Assembly: GCF_049801095.1 (NCBI RefSeq)
Contig: NZ_JBNAGH010000008.1
Coordinates: 1-64,000 of the forward strand
Source: Dinoroseobacter sp049801095
Lineage (GTDB): Bacteria > Pseudomonadota > Alphaproteobacteria > Rhodobacterales > Rhodobacteraceae
Direction of reading: 5' to 3'
Length of the DNA: 64,000 nucleotides
The translations under genes and the position numbers were made by a program. Positions 9,053-18,281 of the stretch are shown in pieces. Each line of letters opens with the position of its first letter. Within the stretch, counting starts at the first letter, position 1. The notes below the pieces were generated by a model. That model had not been told where the DNA came from, searched no databases, and worked only from the letters and a program-made list of their open reading frames with translations.

Positions 9053-10244
9053 GACCCAGGCCCCCGCGCCCCTGTCCGGGGTGCGGGTGCTTGATCTGAC
9101 CAATGTTCTGGCCGGCCCCTATTGCTGCTATCAACTGGCACTGATGGGGGCCGAGGTCATCAAGGTCGAACGCCCCGGCAGCGGTGATCTCGCCCGCCAA
9201 CTGGGCGCGGATCCCGCCCGGAACGCCGCGAATATGGGGATCAGTTTCCTGGCCCAGAATGCGGGCAAATTCTCCATGACGCTCGATCTCAAGGCCCCGG
9301 CCGGCAAGGCGCTGCTCAAGCGTCTCGTGGCGACGGCGGATGTGCTGGTTGAGAATTTCCGACCCGGGGTGATGGAGCGTCTGGGGCTCGGCTATGAGGT
9401 GCTGCGCGAGGCGAACCCGCGGCTGATCTATTGCGCGATCTCGGGCTTCGGGCAGGACGGGCCGCGCAAGGATGACCCGGCCTATGATCAGATCGTCCAA
9501 GGCGTGTCCGGAGCGATGTCCATTACCGGTGCACCCGAGACAGCACCCTATCGCGTGGGCTATCCGGTGGCCGATACCTGCGGCGGCATGACAGCGGCCT
9601 TTGCCGTGGCGGCAGCGCTGAATGCCCGACCTCGGGGGGCGTTTCTCGATATCTCCATGACCGAGGCGTTGGTCTCCAGCATGGGCTGGGTGGTCTCGAA
9701 CCACCTGATCGGAGGCGTGCCGCCCGCGCCCCATGGCAATGAGAACACGACCTCGGCCCCCTCCGGTACTTTCGCCACTGCGGACAACCCGATCAACATC
9801 GCGGCCAATCGCGACACCCAGTGGGAGAGCCTTGCCCATCTGCTGAGCCTGCCGGGCCTGATCGAGGATCCGGCCTACCGCACCCGCGAGGACCGGAAGG
9901 CCAATCGCGAGGATCTGCGGGCGGCACTCGAAGCCGTGCTGACAACAAGGCCCGCCGCCCATTGGGTCGCGGCACTCAATGAAAAGGGTGTGCCCACGGG
10001 CCCCGTGCTCGGCGTGGCCGACGCGCTCGAGGATCCTCAGCTGCGCGACCGGGGCTTGATTGGAAAGGTTGAGGTCGCGGGCGAAGAGATCGCCCTGCCG
10101 ACCTCGCCTGTCCGGGTGGATGGTGCCCGCCCGCAGCCCGCCGCGCCGCCTCCGGCGCTTGGCGCAGATACGGAGCGGGTCTTGCAGGATCTGGGGCTGA
10201 GTAACGCCGAGATTTCCGCGCTGAGAGAGGAGGGCGTGCTATGA
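9042..10244 (+). CDS. Class III (CaiB/BaiF) CoA-transferase
   Basis: A 400-residue class III CoA-transferase, which moves CoA between carboxylic acids through an aspartyl intermediate. The N-terminal motif is GVRVLDLTNVLAGPY; the probable catalytic aspartate is Asp149 in DPAYDQIVQGVSG. I start at 9042 (MATETQ), since the upstream ATG at 9003 would overlap tctA by 50 nt. It lies between tctA and a citryl-CoA lyase, with a 4-nt overlap to the latter, so its acceptor is probably the imported tricarboxylate (citrate or a relative) and its donor a cellular acyl-CoA such as acetyl- or succinyl-CoA. That substrate is inference. Confidence 0.88.
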   Translation: MATETQAPAPLSGVRVLDLTNVLAGPYCCYQLALMGAEVIKVERPGSGDLARQLGADPARNAANMGISFLAQNAGKFSMTLDLKAPAGKALLKRLVATADVLVENFRPGVMERLGLGYEVLREANPRLIYCAISGFGQDGPRKDDPAYDQIVQGVSGAMSITGAPETAPYRVGYPVADTCGGMTAAFAVAAALNARPRGAFLDISMTEALVSSMGWVVSNHLIGGVPPAPHGNENTTSAPSGTFATADNPINIAANRDTQWESLAHLLSLPGLIEDPAYRTREDRKANREDLRAALEAVLTTRPAAHWVAALNEKGVPTGPVLGVADALEDPQLRDRGLIGKVEVAGEEIALPTSPVRVDGARPQPAAPPPALGADTERVLQDLGLSNAEISALREEGVL

Positions 10245-11002
10245 GCGATGTCGCTGATTGGTGGTCCACCGCCATCATCGATATGGAGCCCGGGCGCATC
10301 CATCTGCGCGGCCACCCGATCCAGGAATTGATCGGGACCACCTCCTTTGCCGAGATGATCTGGTTGATGGTGCGAGGTGATCGCCCGGAGCCTGCCCAGG
10401 CCCGGCTTTTCGAGGCGGCTTTGGTCTCGGCCGTGGATCATGGGCCGCAAGCGCCGTCAATCGCGGCGGCGCGCATGGCGGTGACCTGCGGGTTGCCGCT
10501 GAACAATGCCATGGCGACCGGGGTCAACATGCTGGGCGATGTCCATGGCGGCGCGGGCGAGCAGGCGGTCGAGATGTTCCACGCGCTGGCGGATGCTCCG
10601 CTTGGGCCCGCTCTCGACGCGTGGATTGCCGAGCGCGGCAAGATCATCCCGGGCTATGGCCACCGTTTTCACACCCCGGTCGACCCGCGCGCACCGCGCC
10701 TGATGGCGCTGGTCCGCGAGGCGGTTGCGGCGGGGGCCTGCGCGGGGCGCTTCCTCGCACTGGGTGAGGCGGTCGAGGCCGAGCTTGCCACGCGCAAGAG
10801 CCGTCCGATCCCGATGAATATCGATGGGGCCACGGCAGTGATTTATGCCGAGCTCGGGTTTGCGCCGCCCCTCGCAAGGGGCCTCTTCTGTCTATCGCGC
10901 TCCGTGGGCCTCCTCGCCCATTCCTGGGAACAGATGGAGCAGGGCGGCCGCAACAAAGGTCCGACCCCGCCCAAGTATCGCTGGACCTATACGGGCGACT
11001 GA
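10241..11002 (+). CDS. Citryl-CoA lyase-like short citrate-synthase-fold enzyme
   Basis: A 253-residue protein that corresponds to the catalytic part of citrate synthase without its N-terminal region. The three citrate-synthase catalytic residues can be seen: His102 in GDVHGG, His141 in GYGHRFH followed by DPRAP, and Asp195 in MNIDGA. Known proteins of this size and build are citryl-CoA lyases (like the CclA enzyme of Hydrogenobacter and the end of ATP-citrate lyase), cleaving citryl-CoA to acetyl-CoA and oxaloacetate. It overlaps the CoA-transferase by ATGA. A related CoA thioester (citramalyl-, methylcitryl-CoA) is also possible. Confidence 0.82.
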   Translation: MSDVADWWSTAIIDMEPGRIHLRGHPIQELIGTTSFAEMIWLMVRGDRPEPAQARLFEAALVSAVDHGPQAPSIAAARMAVTCGLPLNNAMATGVNMLGDVHGGAGEQAVEMFHALADAPLGPALDAWIAERGKIIPGYGHRFHTPVDPRAPRLMALVREAVAAGACAGRFLALGEAVEAELATRKSRPIPMNIDGATAVIYAELGFAPPLARGLFCLSRSVGLLAHSWEQMEQGGRNKGPTPPKYRWTYTGD

Positions 11003-11009
11003 TCCCGGG

Positions 11010-12257
11010 TCAGAGCGGGTTGAGCGCGGGGAGAACCGCCTCCCGCGCGACCGAGTTTTGCCCGGGCTTTCGCGCTGTAAGTGCTTTGGTCAGCGCGGCC
11101 CAACGGGCGGCGGTCTCCGCCGGGGGCACGGGCGTGTCGCCATAGGCGACCGCCGTCACGCGGCTCAACGCTGCATCGAACTCCAGCGACGGCGGCAGGG
11201 TCCCATGGGCTGTCTCGAAGGCCGCGATCCGCCTCAGGAGGAGCGACAGATCCTGCGCAGCAGCGGCTGCCTCGATCTGTCGAAACATCTGCGGCGCGGC
11301 GCGCGCCTTGGCCGCCTTCCGCGCCTCCCACCAGTGTTGCCACCGCGGATAACCATAGCGACATAGGGCAAATCCCAGGGCAACAAGCGCCACCAGAGAC
11401 GCCAAAGCGCGCAGGATCAATCCGCGGTCCCAGGAAACTGGCGCCGCAGGGCCGGGCGCCACCTCGAACTGCGCCCCCTCCAGCACGATGGTCTCGACCT
11501 GCCCGGAGGTGATGTTGAACCACTCCAGCGTGATCTCCGGCAGCTCCGCTGGCCCCTCCGCGATGGCGACATAGCTGGCCGCCTCCTGCCGCGTGCCGGA
11601 AACGACCCCGCGATCGACGCTCTCGGTCAGAACCGGTTCCTTTGGGTAGGCCCGCAGAGCGCTCTCCTCCGAAAGTCCCAGAAGCGGCGGCACGAAGAGC
11701 GGCGGCGCGCCCTTGATCGTCACCGTCAGGTTGCGCTGGACCGCGTCGCCCATCGCGATCTTGCCCTCGGGCAAGGTGATCTCCTGCGTTGCAGTCAATC
11801 CCGTCGCCACCAGCAGCGGGTCAAGCCTTTCGGCACCCTCGGGCACAAGCCCGGTCAGGGTGAAGGGCTCGGTCGTGACGACGGAGGTGAGGTCTTCGGT
11901 CCCTTCTCCTCGATAGGTCACGGAAACCTCCTGCGCCGGGATTTCGAATGTCCCGGCCACCATGGGATAGAGCGTATAGCTCCGGGTCACACCCGACCAG
12001 GTTTCGCCATTCACCGGCTTGCTGGTGGGGCTCGTGGCGCGCCCGTTCAGCCGCACCATCAGGTTCGGCGTCTCGAAACTCGGCAGGTTGGGCGGGCTCG
12101 GCATGAAGCTCGGCACCAGAACGGTCAGACGCAGGACTACGGGCTGACCGACGGCGACGCTGTCCTCGGCCAGGGTCAGTTCGACCACTGGCTCCTCGGC
12201 CTGCGCGGCGCTGAAACACCAAAGAAGAACCGCCATAGCGCGCAACACTTTGCTCAT
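11010..12257 (-). CDS. BatD-like membrane-anchored protein
   Basis: A 415-residue protein with a signal peptide (about 1-20), an extended beta-rich periplasmic part with BatD-type immunoglobulin-like domains, one transmembrane helix near residues 280-300 and a cytoplasmic tail. It is the last gene of the six-gene moxR operon and overlaps the preceding VWA/TPR gene by 4 nt. BatD proteins belong to the Bacteroides aerotolerance-type complex, whose biochemical job is unclear; in proteobacteria it is thought to act in envelope stress or assembly of periplasmic enzymes. It ends only 7 bp from the convergent citryl-CoA lyase gene. Confidence 0.8.
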   Translation of the reverse strand: MSKVLRAMAVLLWCFSAAQAEEPVVELTLAEDSVAVGQPVVLRLTVLVPSFMPSPPNLPSFETPNLMVRLNGRATSPTSKPVNGETWSGVTRSYTLYPMVAGTFEIPAQEVSVTYRGEGTEDLTSVVTTEPFTLTGLVPEGAERLDPLLVATGLTATQEITLPEGKIAMGDAVQRNLTVTIKGAPPLFVPPLLGLSEESALRAYPKEPVLTESVDRGVVSGTRQEAASYVAIAEGPAELPEITLEWFNITSGQVETIVLEGAQFEVAPGPAAPVSWDRGLILRALASLVALVALGFALCRYGYPRWQHWWEARKAAKARAAPQMFRQIEAAAAAQDLSLLLRRIAAFETAHGTLPPSLEFDAALSRVTAVAYGDTPVPPAETAARWAALTKALTARKPGQNSVAREAVLPALNPL

Positions 12258-13774
12258 TCCACGCCCTCCCCGGCGGCGGCTTCAAGCTTGAAGCGCGTGG
12301 CGAGGAAATCCCCCACATTCGTGTCGACCGAGCGCATCCACTGCTCGGCGCTTTCCAGCCCGAGACCGTCCTCCGTGGGCATGATCTCGGTCTGCTCGCC
12401 CAACCCGCTTTCATTGTCCATCACGACCTCGTCGGCGCCGATCCCGCGTTCCTCGCCCGTGTCGGACTGGGCTTGCGTGCGTTCGACAAAGGCCACGATG
12501 GCCTGTGCGACGGCGAGGTTTCGCGCGGCGTCGGGATAGTCCGGGCGCAGTTCTAACGCGCGCGCAAAGGCGCGCATCCCGGGGCGGTATTGCCGGTTGC
12601 GCAGCCGTGCCATCCCCTCGCCAAAGGCCGCCTCGGCCCCGTCCAGTGCGGCATAGGCCTCGGCAGCGGCCTCGTATTGTCCCGCGCGAAACAGCGAGAG
12701 CGCCCGCCACATCGAATCCTCAAAGAGGTCCGCTGCTCGGGCGAAATCCGCCTCGGCATAGGCGCGCTGCCCCTGCTGGTCTGGGGTCCAGAACAAATCA
12801 GCCACCCCCTCGGCCCGGGCCTGCGAAGGCGCGAGCTGCAGGCTGAGCGCCAGCGCCGCAAGGGCCGCCCAGGGCATGGTCCAGCCGCGCCGGAACCAGA
12901 CCAGCAGCAAGAGCGCTGCGGGCCAGGCGAGCCACCATCCGCGATCCTCCCAGACCTGGGTGTCGTCGGCGACAAGGGCTGCCCGATAGGCCGAGGTCAG
13001 ATGCCGCTCGATCTGGTCGAGATCGGCCTCGCCCGGGGTCATGCGGACCAGTTGCGCATTGGCGATCCCATCGAGCTGCGGCAGCGCGACCTCCGGCGGT
13101 GCAGCCACATAGAGGACCAGGGGCCCGTGCTGCGCCGCGTTGATCTGCGCCACCGCATCGGGCGGCAGGTCGTCGAGGATCATCAGGATCGCGCCGGGGC
13201 TCTCTGCCCGGTCCATCTCGGCTTGGGCGCGGGCCAGCGCCGCGCCGGGTGCGTCGCCGTCCACGGGCATGATCTTGGGGCTGAGCCCGTCGAGAAAGCT
13301 GCTGAGAATACCGGGATCCGTGGTCAGCGGCACAACCCGGTGGGCGGTCCCCGCATAGGCGATCAGGGCGGTTTCGGCTCCCGCGCGGCGCGCCACCAGA
13401 TCGCGGATCTTGAAGGTCGCGCGCTCAAGCCGCGACGGCGCGATATCCGCCTCGCTCATGGAGGGCGTGACCTTGAGGGCGACGACCAGCGGCGCAGTCT
13501 CCGCCTGAAACGGGTCGGGCAGGCGGGTCCAACTCGGGCCCGCGACGGCCAGGGTCAGCAGAGCAAGGACCGCCACCACCCCGTCGATGGGATAGAGCCG
13601 CCGTCGATCCGCCCCGCCGAGGGTCAGGGCCTCCGCCAGATGGGGCGCAAGACCTGCGAGGGGCGTCTCCTCCGCGTGCCGTTTGGGGCGGATCGCCCAC
13701 CAGAGCAGCGCCAGCAAAGGCAGGACCAGCAGCGCCCAGGGCCGCAGCAGATGAAACGCCTCAAGCCCGCTCAT
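12254..13774 (-). CDS. VWA domain plus TPR protein (BatB/BatC-like fusion) with degenerate MIDAS
   Basis: A 506-residue protein: two N-terminal membrane helices (about 9-27 and 58-78), a von Willebrand A domain (about 85-270), further membrane helices near 290-325 and a TPR region (about 330-440) followed by an acidic tail. In BatB the metal site reads DxSxS; here the same place reads LKVTPSMS, so the first aspartate is lysine. That suggests this VWA no longer binds Mg2+ in the usual manner. BatB and BatC are separate in many species; here they are one chain. It overlaps both neighbours by 4 nt. Confidence 0.82.
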   Translation of the reverse strand: MSGLEAFHLLRPWALLVLPLLALLWWAIRPKRHAEETPLAGLAPHLAEALTLGGADRRRLYPIDGVVAVLALLTLAVAGPSWTRLPDPFQAETAPLVVALKVTPSMSEADIAPSRLERATFKIRDLVARRAGAETALIAYAGTAHRVVPLTTDPGILSSFLDGLSPKIMPVDGDAPGAALARAQAEMDRAESPGAILMILDDLPPDAVAQINAAQHGPLVLYVAAPPEVALPQLDGIANAQLVRMTPGEADLDQIERHLTSAYRAALVADDTQVWEDRGWWLAWPAALLLLVWFRRGWTMPWAALAALALSLQLAPSQARAEGVADLFWTPDQQGQRAYAEADFARAADLFEDSMWRALSLFRAGQYEAAAEAYAALDGAEAAFGEGMARLRNRQYRPGMRAFARALELRPDYPDAARNLAVAQAIVAFVERTQAQSDTGEERGIGADEVVMDNESGLGEQTEIMPTEDGLGLESAEQWMRSVDTNVGDFLATRFKLEAAAGEGVE

Positions 13775-14757
13775 GACCGCTGCCTCTGTCCGCGCGCGAG
13801 ATGCAGATAGGCGGTGCTGAGCGTACCGATCAGGAGCGCGAGGGCGAACGGGATATGGCTGACCGGCTCGCGCGGTTGATAGGTCGCGCTGTCGGTCACG
13901 CGCGGGTTCTGTGCGTCGATCTCGGCATAGATCTCGGCCAGCCCGGCCACGTCCGAGGCATAATAAAACGCGCCACCTCCACGACGGGCGATGTCCTCCA
14001 GCGTGGCGGGATCAAGCCGTTCCTCGCCCGAGCCGTCGGGATTGCCGACCCCGATCGTATAGATCGTGATCTGTGCATCGGCAGCGATCTCGGCGGCGTT
14101 GATCGGGCTCATGGCGCTGGCCGTGTCGGCCCCGTCACTGAGCAGGATCAGCAGCCGCTCTTCGATCTCGCTGTCCTCAAAGGCGCGGATCGCAAGGCCG
14201 ATCGCATCCCCAATGGCCGTGTTCGGCCCGGCCATGCCGGTCTGGGTCTGCTCCAGAAGTTCGACGACACTGTCGAGATCCTCGGTGAAGGGCACCTGCA
14301 CATAAGCGCTCGCCCCGAAGACGATAAGGGCGATCCGGTCGCCCTCCCGCTCGGCCACGAAATCGCGCACCACATCCTTGACCGCCTGCAGCCGCTGCAC
14401 CCGCGTGCCATCGGCGGCCTCCATATCCTTGTCATCCATGGAGCCGGAGATATCGACCGCCAAGACCAGATCGCGCGCGGCATTGGTGATGGTGATCGGC
14501 TCGCCCAGCCGTTCCGGACGCGCCAGCCCGATGATCAGCAACACCCAGCAGAGCACGGCGGCGATCATCTGCAGGCTGGAGCGGGTGAGCACCTGCGCCC
14601 CTGCCGCGGTTCGCGCGCCACTGGCCTCGGTCACTTGCCGGAAGAACGGGATGCGCAGGGCGGCGGTCCGTTCCGCATGGGGCGGGACCAGCCACCAGAC
14701 CAGAGCGGGCAGGGGCAGGAGGGCCAGAACCCAGAGGGAGGCGAAAGCGATGCTCAT
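13771..14757 (-). CDS. BatA-like VWA domain protein
   Basis: A 328-residue protein starting MSIAFASLWVLALLPLPAL. The start at 14757 overlaps the stop of the upstream gene by ATGA; a longer reading frame exists but lacks a fitting start. It has two N-terminal membrane helices, a VWA domain with an intact metal site DISGSMDDKD near residue 95, and a C-terminal membrane helix. Together with the next gene, which has a damaged metal site, it forms the usual BatA/BatB pair in this operon. Confidence 0.85.
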   Translation of the reverse strand: MSIAFASLWVLALLPLPALVWWLVPPHAERTAALRIPFFRQVTEASGARTAAGAQVLTRSSLQMIAAVLCWVLLIIGLARPERLGEPITITNAARDLVLAVDISGSMDDKDMEAADGTRVQRLQAVKDVVRDFVAEREGDRIALIVFGASAYVQVPFTEDLDSVVELLEQTQTGMAGPNTAIGDAIGLAIRAFEDSEIEERLLILLSDGADTASAMSPINAAEIAADAQITIYTIGVGNPDGSGEERLDPATLEDIARRGGGAFYYASDVAGLAEIYAEIDAQNPRVTDSATYQPREPVSHIPFALALLIGTLSTAYLHLARGQRQRS

Positions 14758-15239
14758 ACCCGGTGGCTCTCGATCCAGTGTTTCGCGAGGCGGGCCAGCT
14801 CCGGCGCGGGGGGCAGGGGCTGGCGGGCATAGGGCCCGGTCAGGAGCATGCGGGCACTGGGAGCCTCGGAGAACCCGACGCTGGGGGCGGTGCGGTCGAG
14901 AAAGGCCAGCCACTCAGCCCCGTCGAGCCCGGCCACCTCCGCGCGTGGATAGGCGGCGAGCGCTGTGCGGCGCAGCACGGTGGCGATGGCGGCCGGGTCC
15001 TTGCCCGCCTCGGCCAAGGCCGCGAGTCCGGCCCGGCGATAGGCATTGGCCGCATGGCGTTTGCGCGCGGTCCAGAAGGCAAAGCCCAAGACCCCGAGCA
15101 GGAGCAGCGCGAGCGCCGCCCAGGCCGGGGTTTGTGGTAGCATCGAGATTTCCGGCGGCGGCGCAATCGGAGTCAGCTGATCGAACAGCTCCGGCAGGCT
15201 GAGCCCGGCCAGTTCTTCGGCTGTTGGGATGTCGCTCAT
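14754..15239 (-). CDS. DUF4381 membrane protein
   Basis: A 161-residue protein with one membrane helix (about residues 38-56), an N-terminal LPELFDQLTPIAPP-type stretch and a cytoplasmic helical part. DUF4381 proteins occur almost only between the DUF58 and VWA genes of moxR operons, which is where it lies; it overlaps both neighbours by 4 nt. Molecular role unknown. Confidence 0.85.
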   Translation of the reverse strand: MSDIPTAEELAGLSLPELFDQLTPIAPPPEISMLPQTPAWAALALLLLGVLGFAFWTARKRHAANAYRRAGLAALAEAGKDPAAIATVLRRTALAAYPRAEVAGLDGAEWLAFLDRTAPSVGFSEAPSARMLLTGPYARQPLPPAPELARLAKHWIESHRV

Positions 15240-16168
15240 GTCCGCATCTCCCGCGCGCCCATGAGGCGCAGCAGTTGCGGCAGGGTTTCTTCGGCGGTGC
15301 TGAGCGGCAGGATCGGGATGCCGTAGCGGTCGCAGAACCCGGTCATCGCTGCCAGCCGCGCCTCGGCAAAGGCGCGCAAGGCGGCACGAGCCTCGCCCGA
15401 CCCGCCAATCTGGGCCTGAAGCGCGCCATCGGAGACCACCAGCCGTGCGTCTGCGGGCAGCTCTTCGAGCACCGGATCGCGCACACTCACCAGGATCACG
15501 TCATTGCGCCGGGCGATCCGGGACAGGATCTGTTCGGTCTGGGCATCCCAGGCGTCGAAATCGCTGAAGACCATGACGAGCCCGCCGGAGCGCACGATCT
15601 GCGCCGTCGCGGCCAGCGGTTGGGTCAGAGCCATCCGGCTCTCCGGTTGGCGGGCCGCGTTCAGCGCGCCATTGGCCGCTGCGACCGAGCCCAGAAACCG
15701 GTGCAGGGCGCGGGGGCTGGCCTTGGGGCGATGCTCCACCAGCGCGTCATCGGTGAAGACGATCCCGCCCACCCGGTCCCCCTGGGCGCGGATCCGGTGC
15801 GCGGCGATGGCCGCCGCCTCGGCCGCCGTGACTGACTTCATGTTGTGCACACTGCCAAAGAACATCGACATCCGCTGATCCACCAGCAGCATCGCAGCGC
15901 GGTCCCGCTCCTCGGTATAGACCCGGATATACGGACTGCGCGTGCGGGCCGTGACCTTCCAGTCGATGGTGCGGATATCATCGCCCTGGGTGTAGTGACG
16001 CAGCTCCTCGAAATTCAGCCCGCGCCCCTTCAGCTTGGAGGCATGTCGCCCGTTCAGGATCGAGCGCACCGGCTGGCGCGGCAGAAAGCTGAGCCGCCGC
16101 GACGGGCCTTGCAGCCGTTGCAGATGGCCGAGATCGACGGAAATGCGCGGATCGGCGGAGGCGGGCAT
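15236..16168 (-). CDS. DUF58 domain protein
   Basis: A 310-residue protein. The conserved DUF58 core GRGLNFEELRHYTQGDDIRTIDWKVTAR is broken here only for length: the key parts are RHYTQGDD and IDWKVTAR near residues 55-75. The second half has a VWA-like fold starting AMLLVDQRMSMFFGS. DUF58 proteins work with MoxR ATPases. It lies 8 nt after moxR and overlaps the DUF4381 gene. Confidence 0.9.
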   Translation of the reverse strand: MPASADPRISVDLGHLQRLQGPSRRLSFLPRQPVRSILNGRHASKLKGRGLNFEELRHYTQGDDIRTIDWKVTARTRSPYIRVYTEERDRAAMLLVDQRMSMFFGSVHNMKSVTAAEAAAIAAHRIRAQGDRVGGIVFTDDALVEHRPKASPRALHRFLGSVAAANGALNAARQPESRMALTQPLAATAQIVRSGGLVMVFSDFDAWDAQTEQILSRIARRNDVILVSVRDPVLEELPADARLVVSDGALQAQIGGSGEARAALRAFAEARLAAMTGFCDRYGIPILPLSTAEETLPQLLRLMGAREMRT

Positions 16169-16176
16169 GGGCAGAC

Positions 16177-17166
<990 letters not shown>

Positions 17167-17219
17167 GTCTCGCTCGTCTCGTCTCGGCGCAGAGGGGTGG
17201 TCAGGGCAAAGATCAGGGC

Positions 17220-17241
17220 GGCGGGGCGCGCCGCCCCCGCC
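17220..17241. terminator. GC-rich hairpin after the HAD phosphatase gene
   Basis: GGCGGGGCG and CGCCCCCGCC pair around a short loop just beyond the stop of the minus-strand gene at 17245. There is no T-run, so termination is only possible, not sure. Confidence 0.35.
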
Positions 17242-17244
17242 GGG

Positions 17245-18201
17245 TCAGTTCGGGAAGACCCGGTTCCAGTCTTCGGCCATGTCGATGATCACCCAACCGC
17301 GACCGGGCCCTTCATCGAGACCGCGGTTCAGCACGCCCACATGCCCCTCCCGGTCATAGGCGAACTCGCGCTCGGCATCCGTATGGTGCAGCAGCAGACC
17401 AAAGCGGGGGCCTTCGCCGCTGGTGACATATTCGAGCATGGCGAAATCACCGTCGGAATTGCCGGAAGCAAAGATCGGGCGCTTGCCGATCCGGTTGTCG
17501 ATGCCCAAAGGCTTGCCTTCCTTGTCATCGACGAAATCGATGCCGGGCAGTTTCATGACCTTGCCATCCACATACTCCGTGGGGCCGGCTGAGCCGACGA
17601 CCTGCTGGGGCGGGATGCCGTAAACCTCCTCGGCGAAGGCGCGGACGAAATGCACGCCACCGCCAGAGACGATCCAGGTCTGGAACCCCTCGTCGCGCAG
17701 ATAGCTGAGCAGTTCCAGCATGGGCTGATAGATCATCGCGTCGTAGCGCATGCCTGTGCTCGGATGGCGGGCCGTGTCGAACCAGCTCAGGACATCGGCC
17801 TGGAAGTCCTCGACGGAGATCCCGGAATGGCTGATGGCGAGCACTTCGAGGAGCCCTTCGATCCCTCCGGCGGCCAGCGCTTCGACATCGCCTTCGGCGG
17901 CGGCCTTGAGAGCATCCGTGCTCAGGATCGATGGGTCGGCCTCGGCGCGCTCCCTTACCCGTTCCAGCGCGTAGATCAGCTGGAAATAGACCGGCTGCTC
18001 CGCCCAGAGATTGCCGTCATTGTCAAAGGTCGCGATCCGGTCTGCCGGGGTGACGTAATCGGGCGAGGCGGGGTCGGTGACGCTCTCGACGAAGGCCATG
18101 ATGGCGCTCTTGGTCTCGGTGTCGTTCCAGGAGGGCAGCGGATCGGCCATGGCCGATCCGGCCCAGAGAAGGCAGCCCACAAGGGCAGTGCGAAAAAACA
18201 T
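17245..18201 (-). CDS. Exported HAD-superfamily phosphatase-like protein
   Basis: A 318-residue protein with a signal peptide (about residues 1-18). I start at the ATG at 18201, preceded by AGGA at 8 nt; a TTG further upstream is less likely. HAD motif I reads ATFDNDGNLW, where D-x-D-G is kept and the usual threonine is asparagine; motif II is WIVSGGG and motif IV lies around FASGNSDGDFAML. It resembles phosphoserine-phosphatase-type secreted acid phosphatases. It lies 80 bp downstream of the arylsulfatase on the same strand, and such pairs are probably co-transcribed. Substrate unknown; the two could together desulfate and dephosphorylate organic esters. Confidence 0.8.
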   Translation of the reverse strand: MFFRTALVGCLLWAGSAMADPLPSWNDTETKSAIMAFVESVTDPASPDYVTPADRIATFDNDGNLWAEQPVYFQLIYALERVRERAEADPSILSTDALKAAAEGDVEALAAGGIEGLLEVLAISHSGISVEDFQADVLSWFDTARHPSTGMRYDAMIYQPMLELLSYLRDEGFQTWIVSGGGVHFVRAFAEEVYGIPPQQVVGSAGPTEYVDGKVMKLPGIDFVDDKEGKPLGIDNRIGKRPIFASGNSDGDFAMLEYVTSGEGPRFGLLLHHTDAEREFAYDREGHVGVLNRGLDEGPGRGWVIIDMAEDWNRVFPN

Positions 18202-18281
18202 GCGAACGGTCCTGTGCAAAGCGGATCAGAAAGAGGGACCGCCCCGCATGCCTGTGGAGCGGCCCAAGCTCTAGGTTGCGT

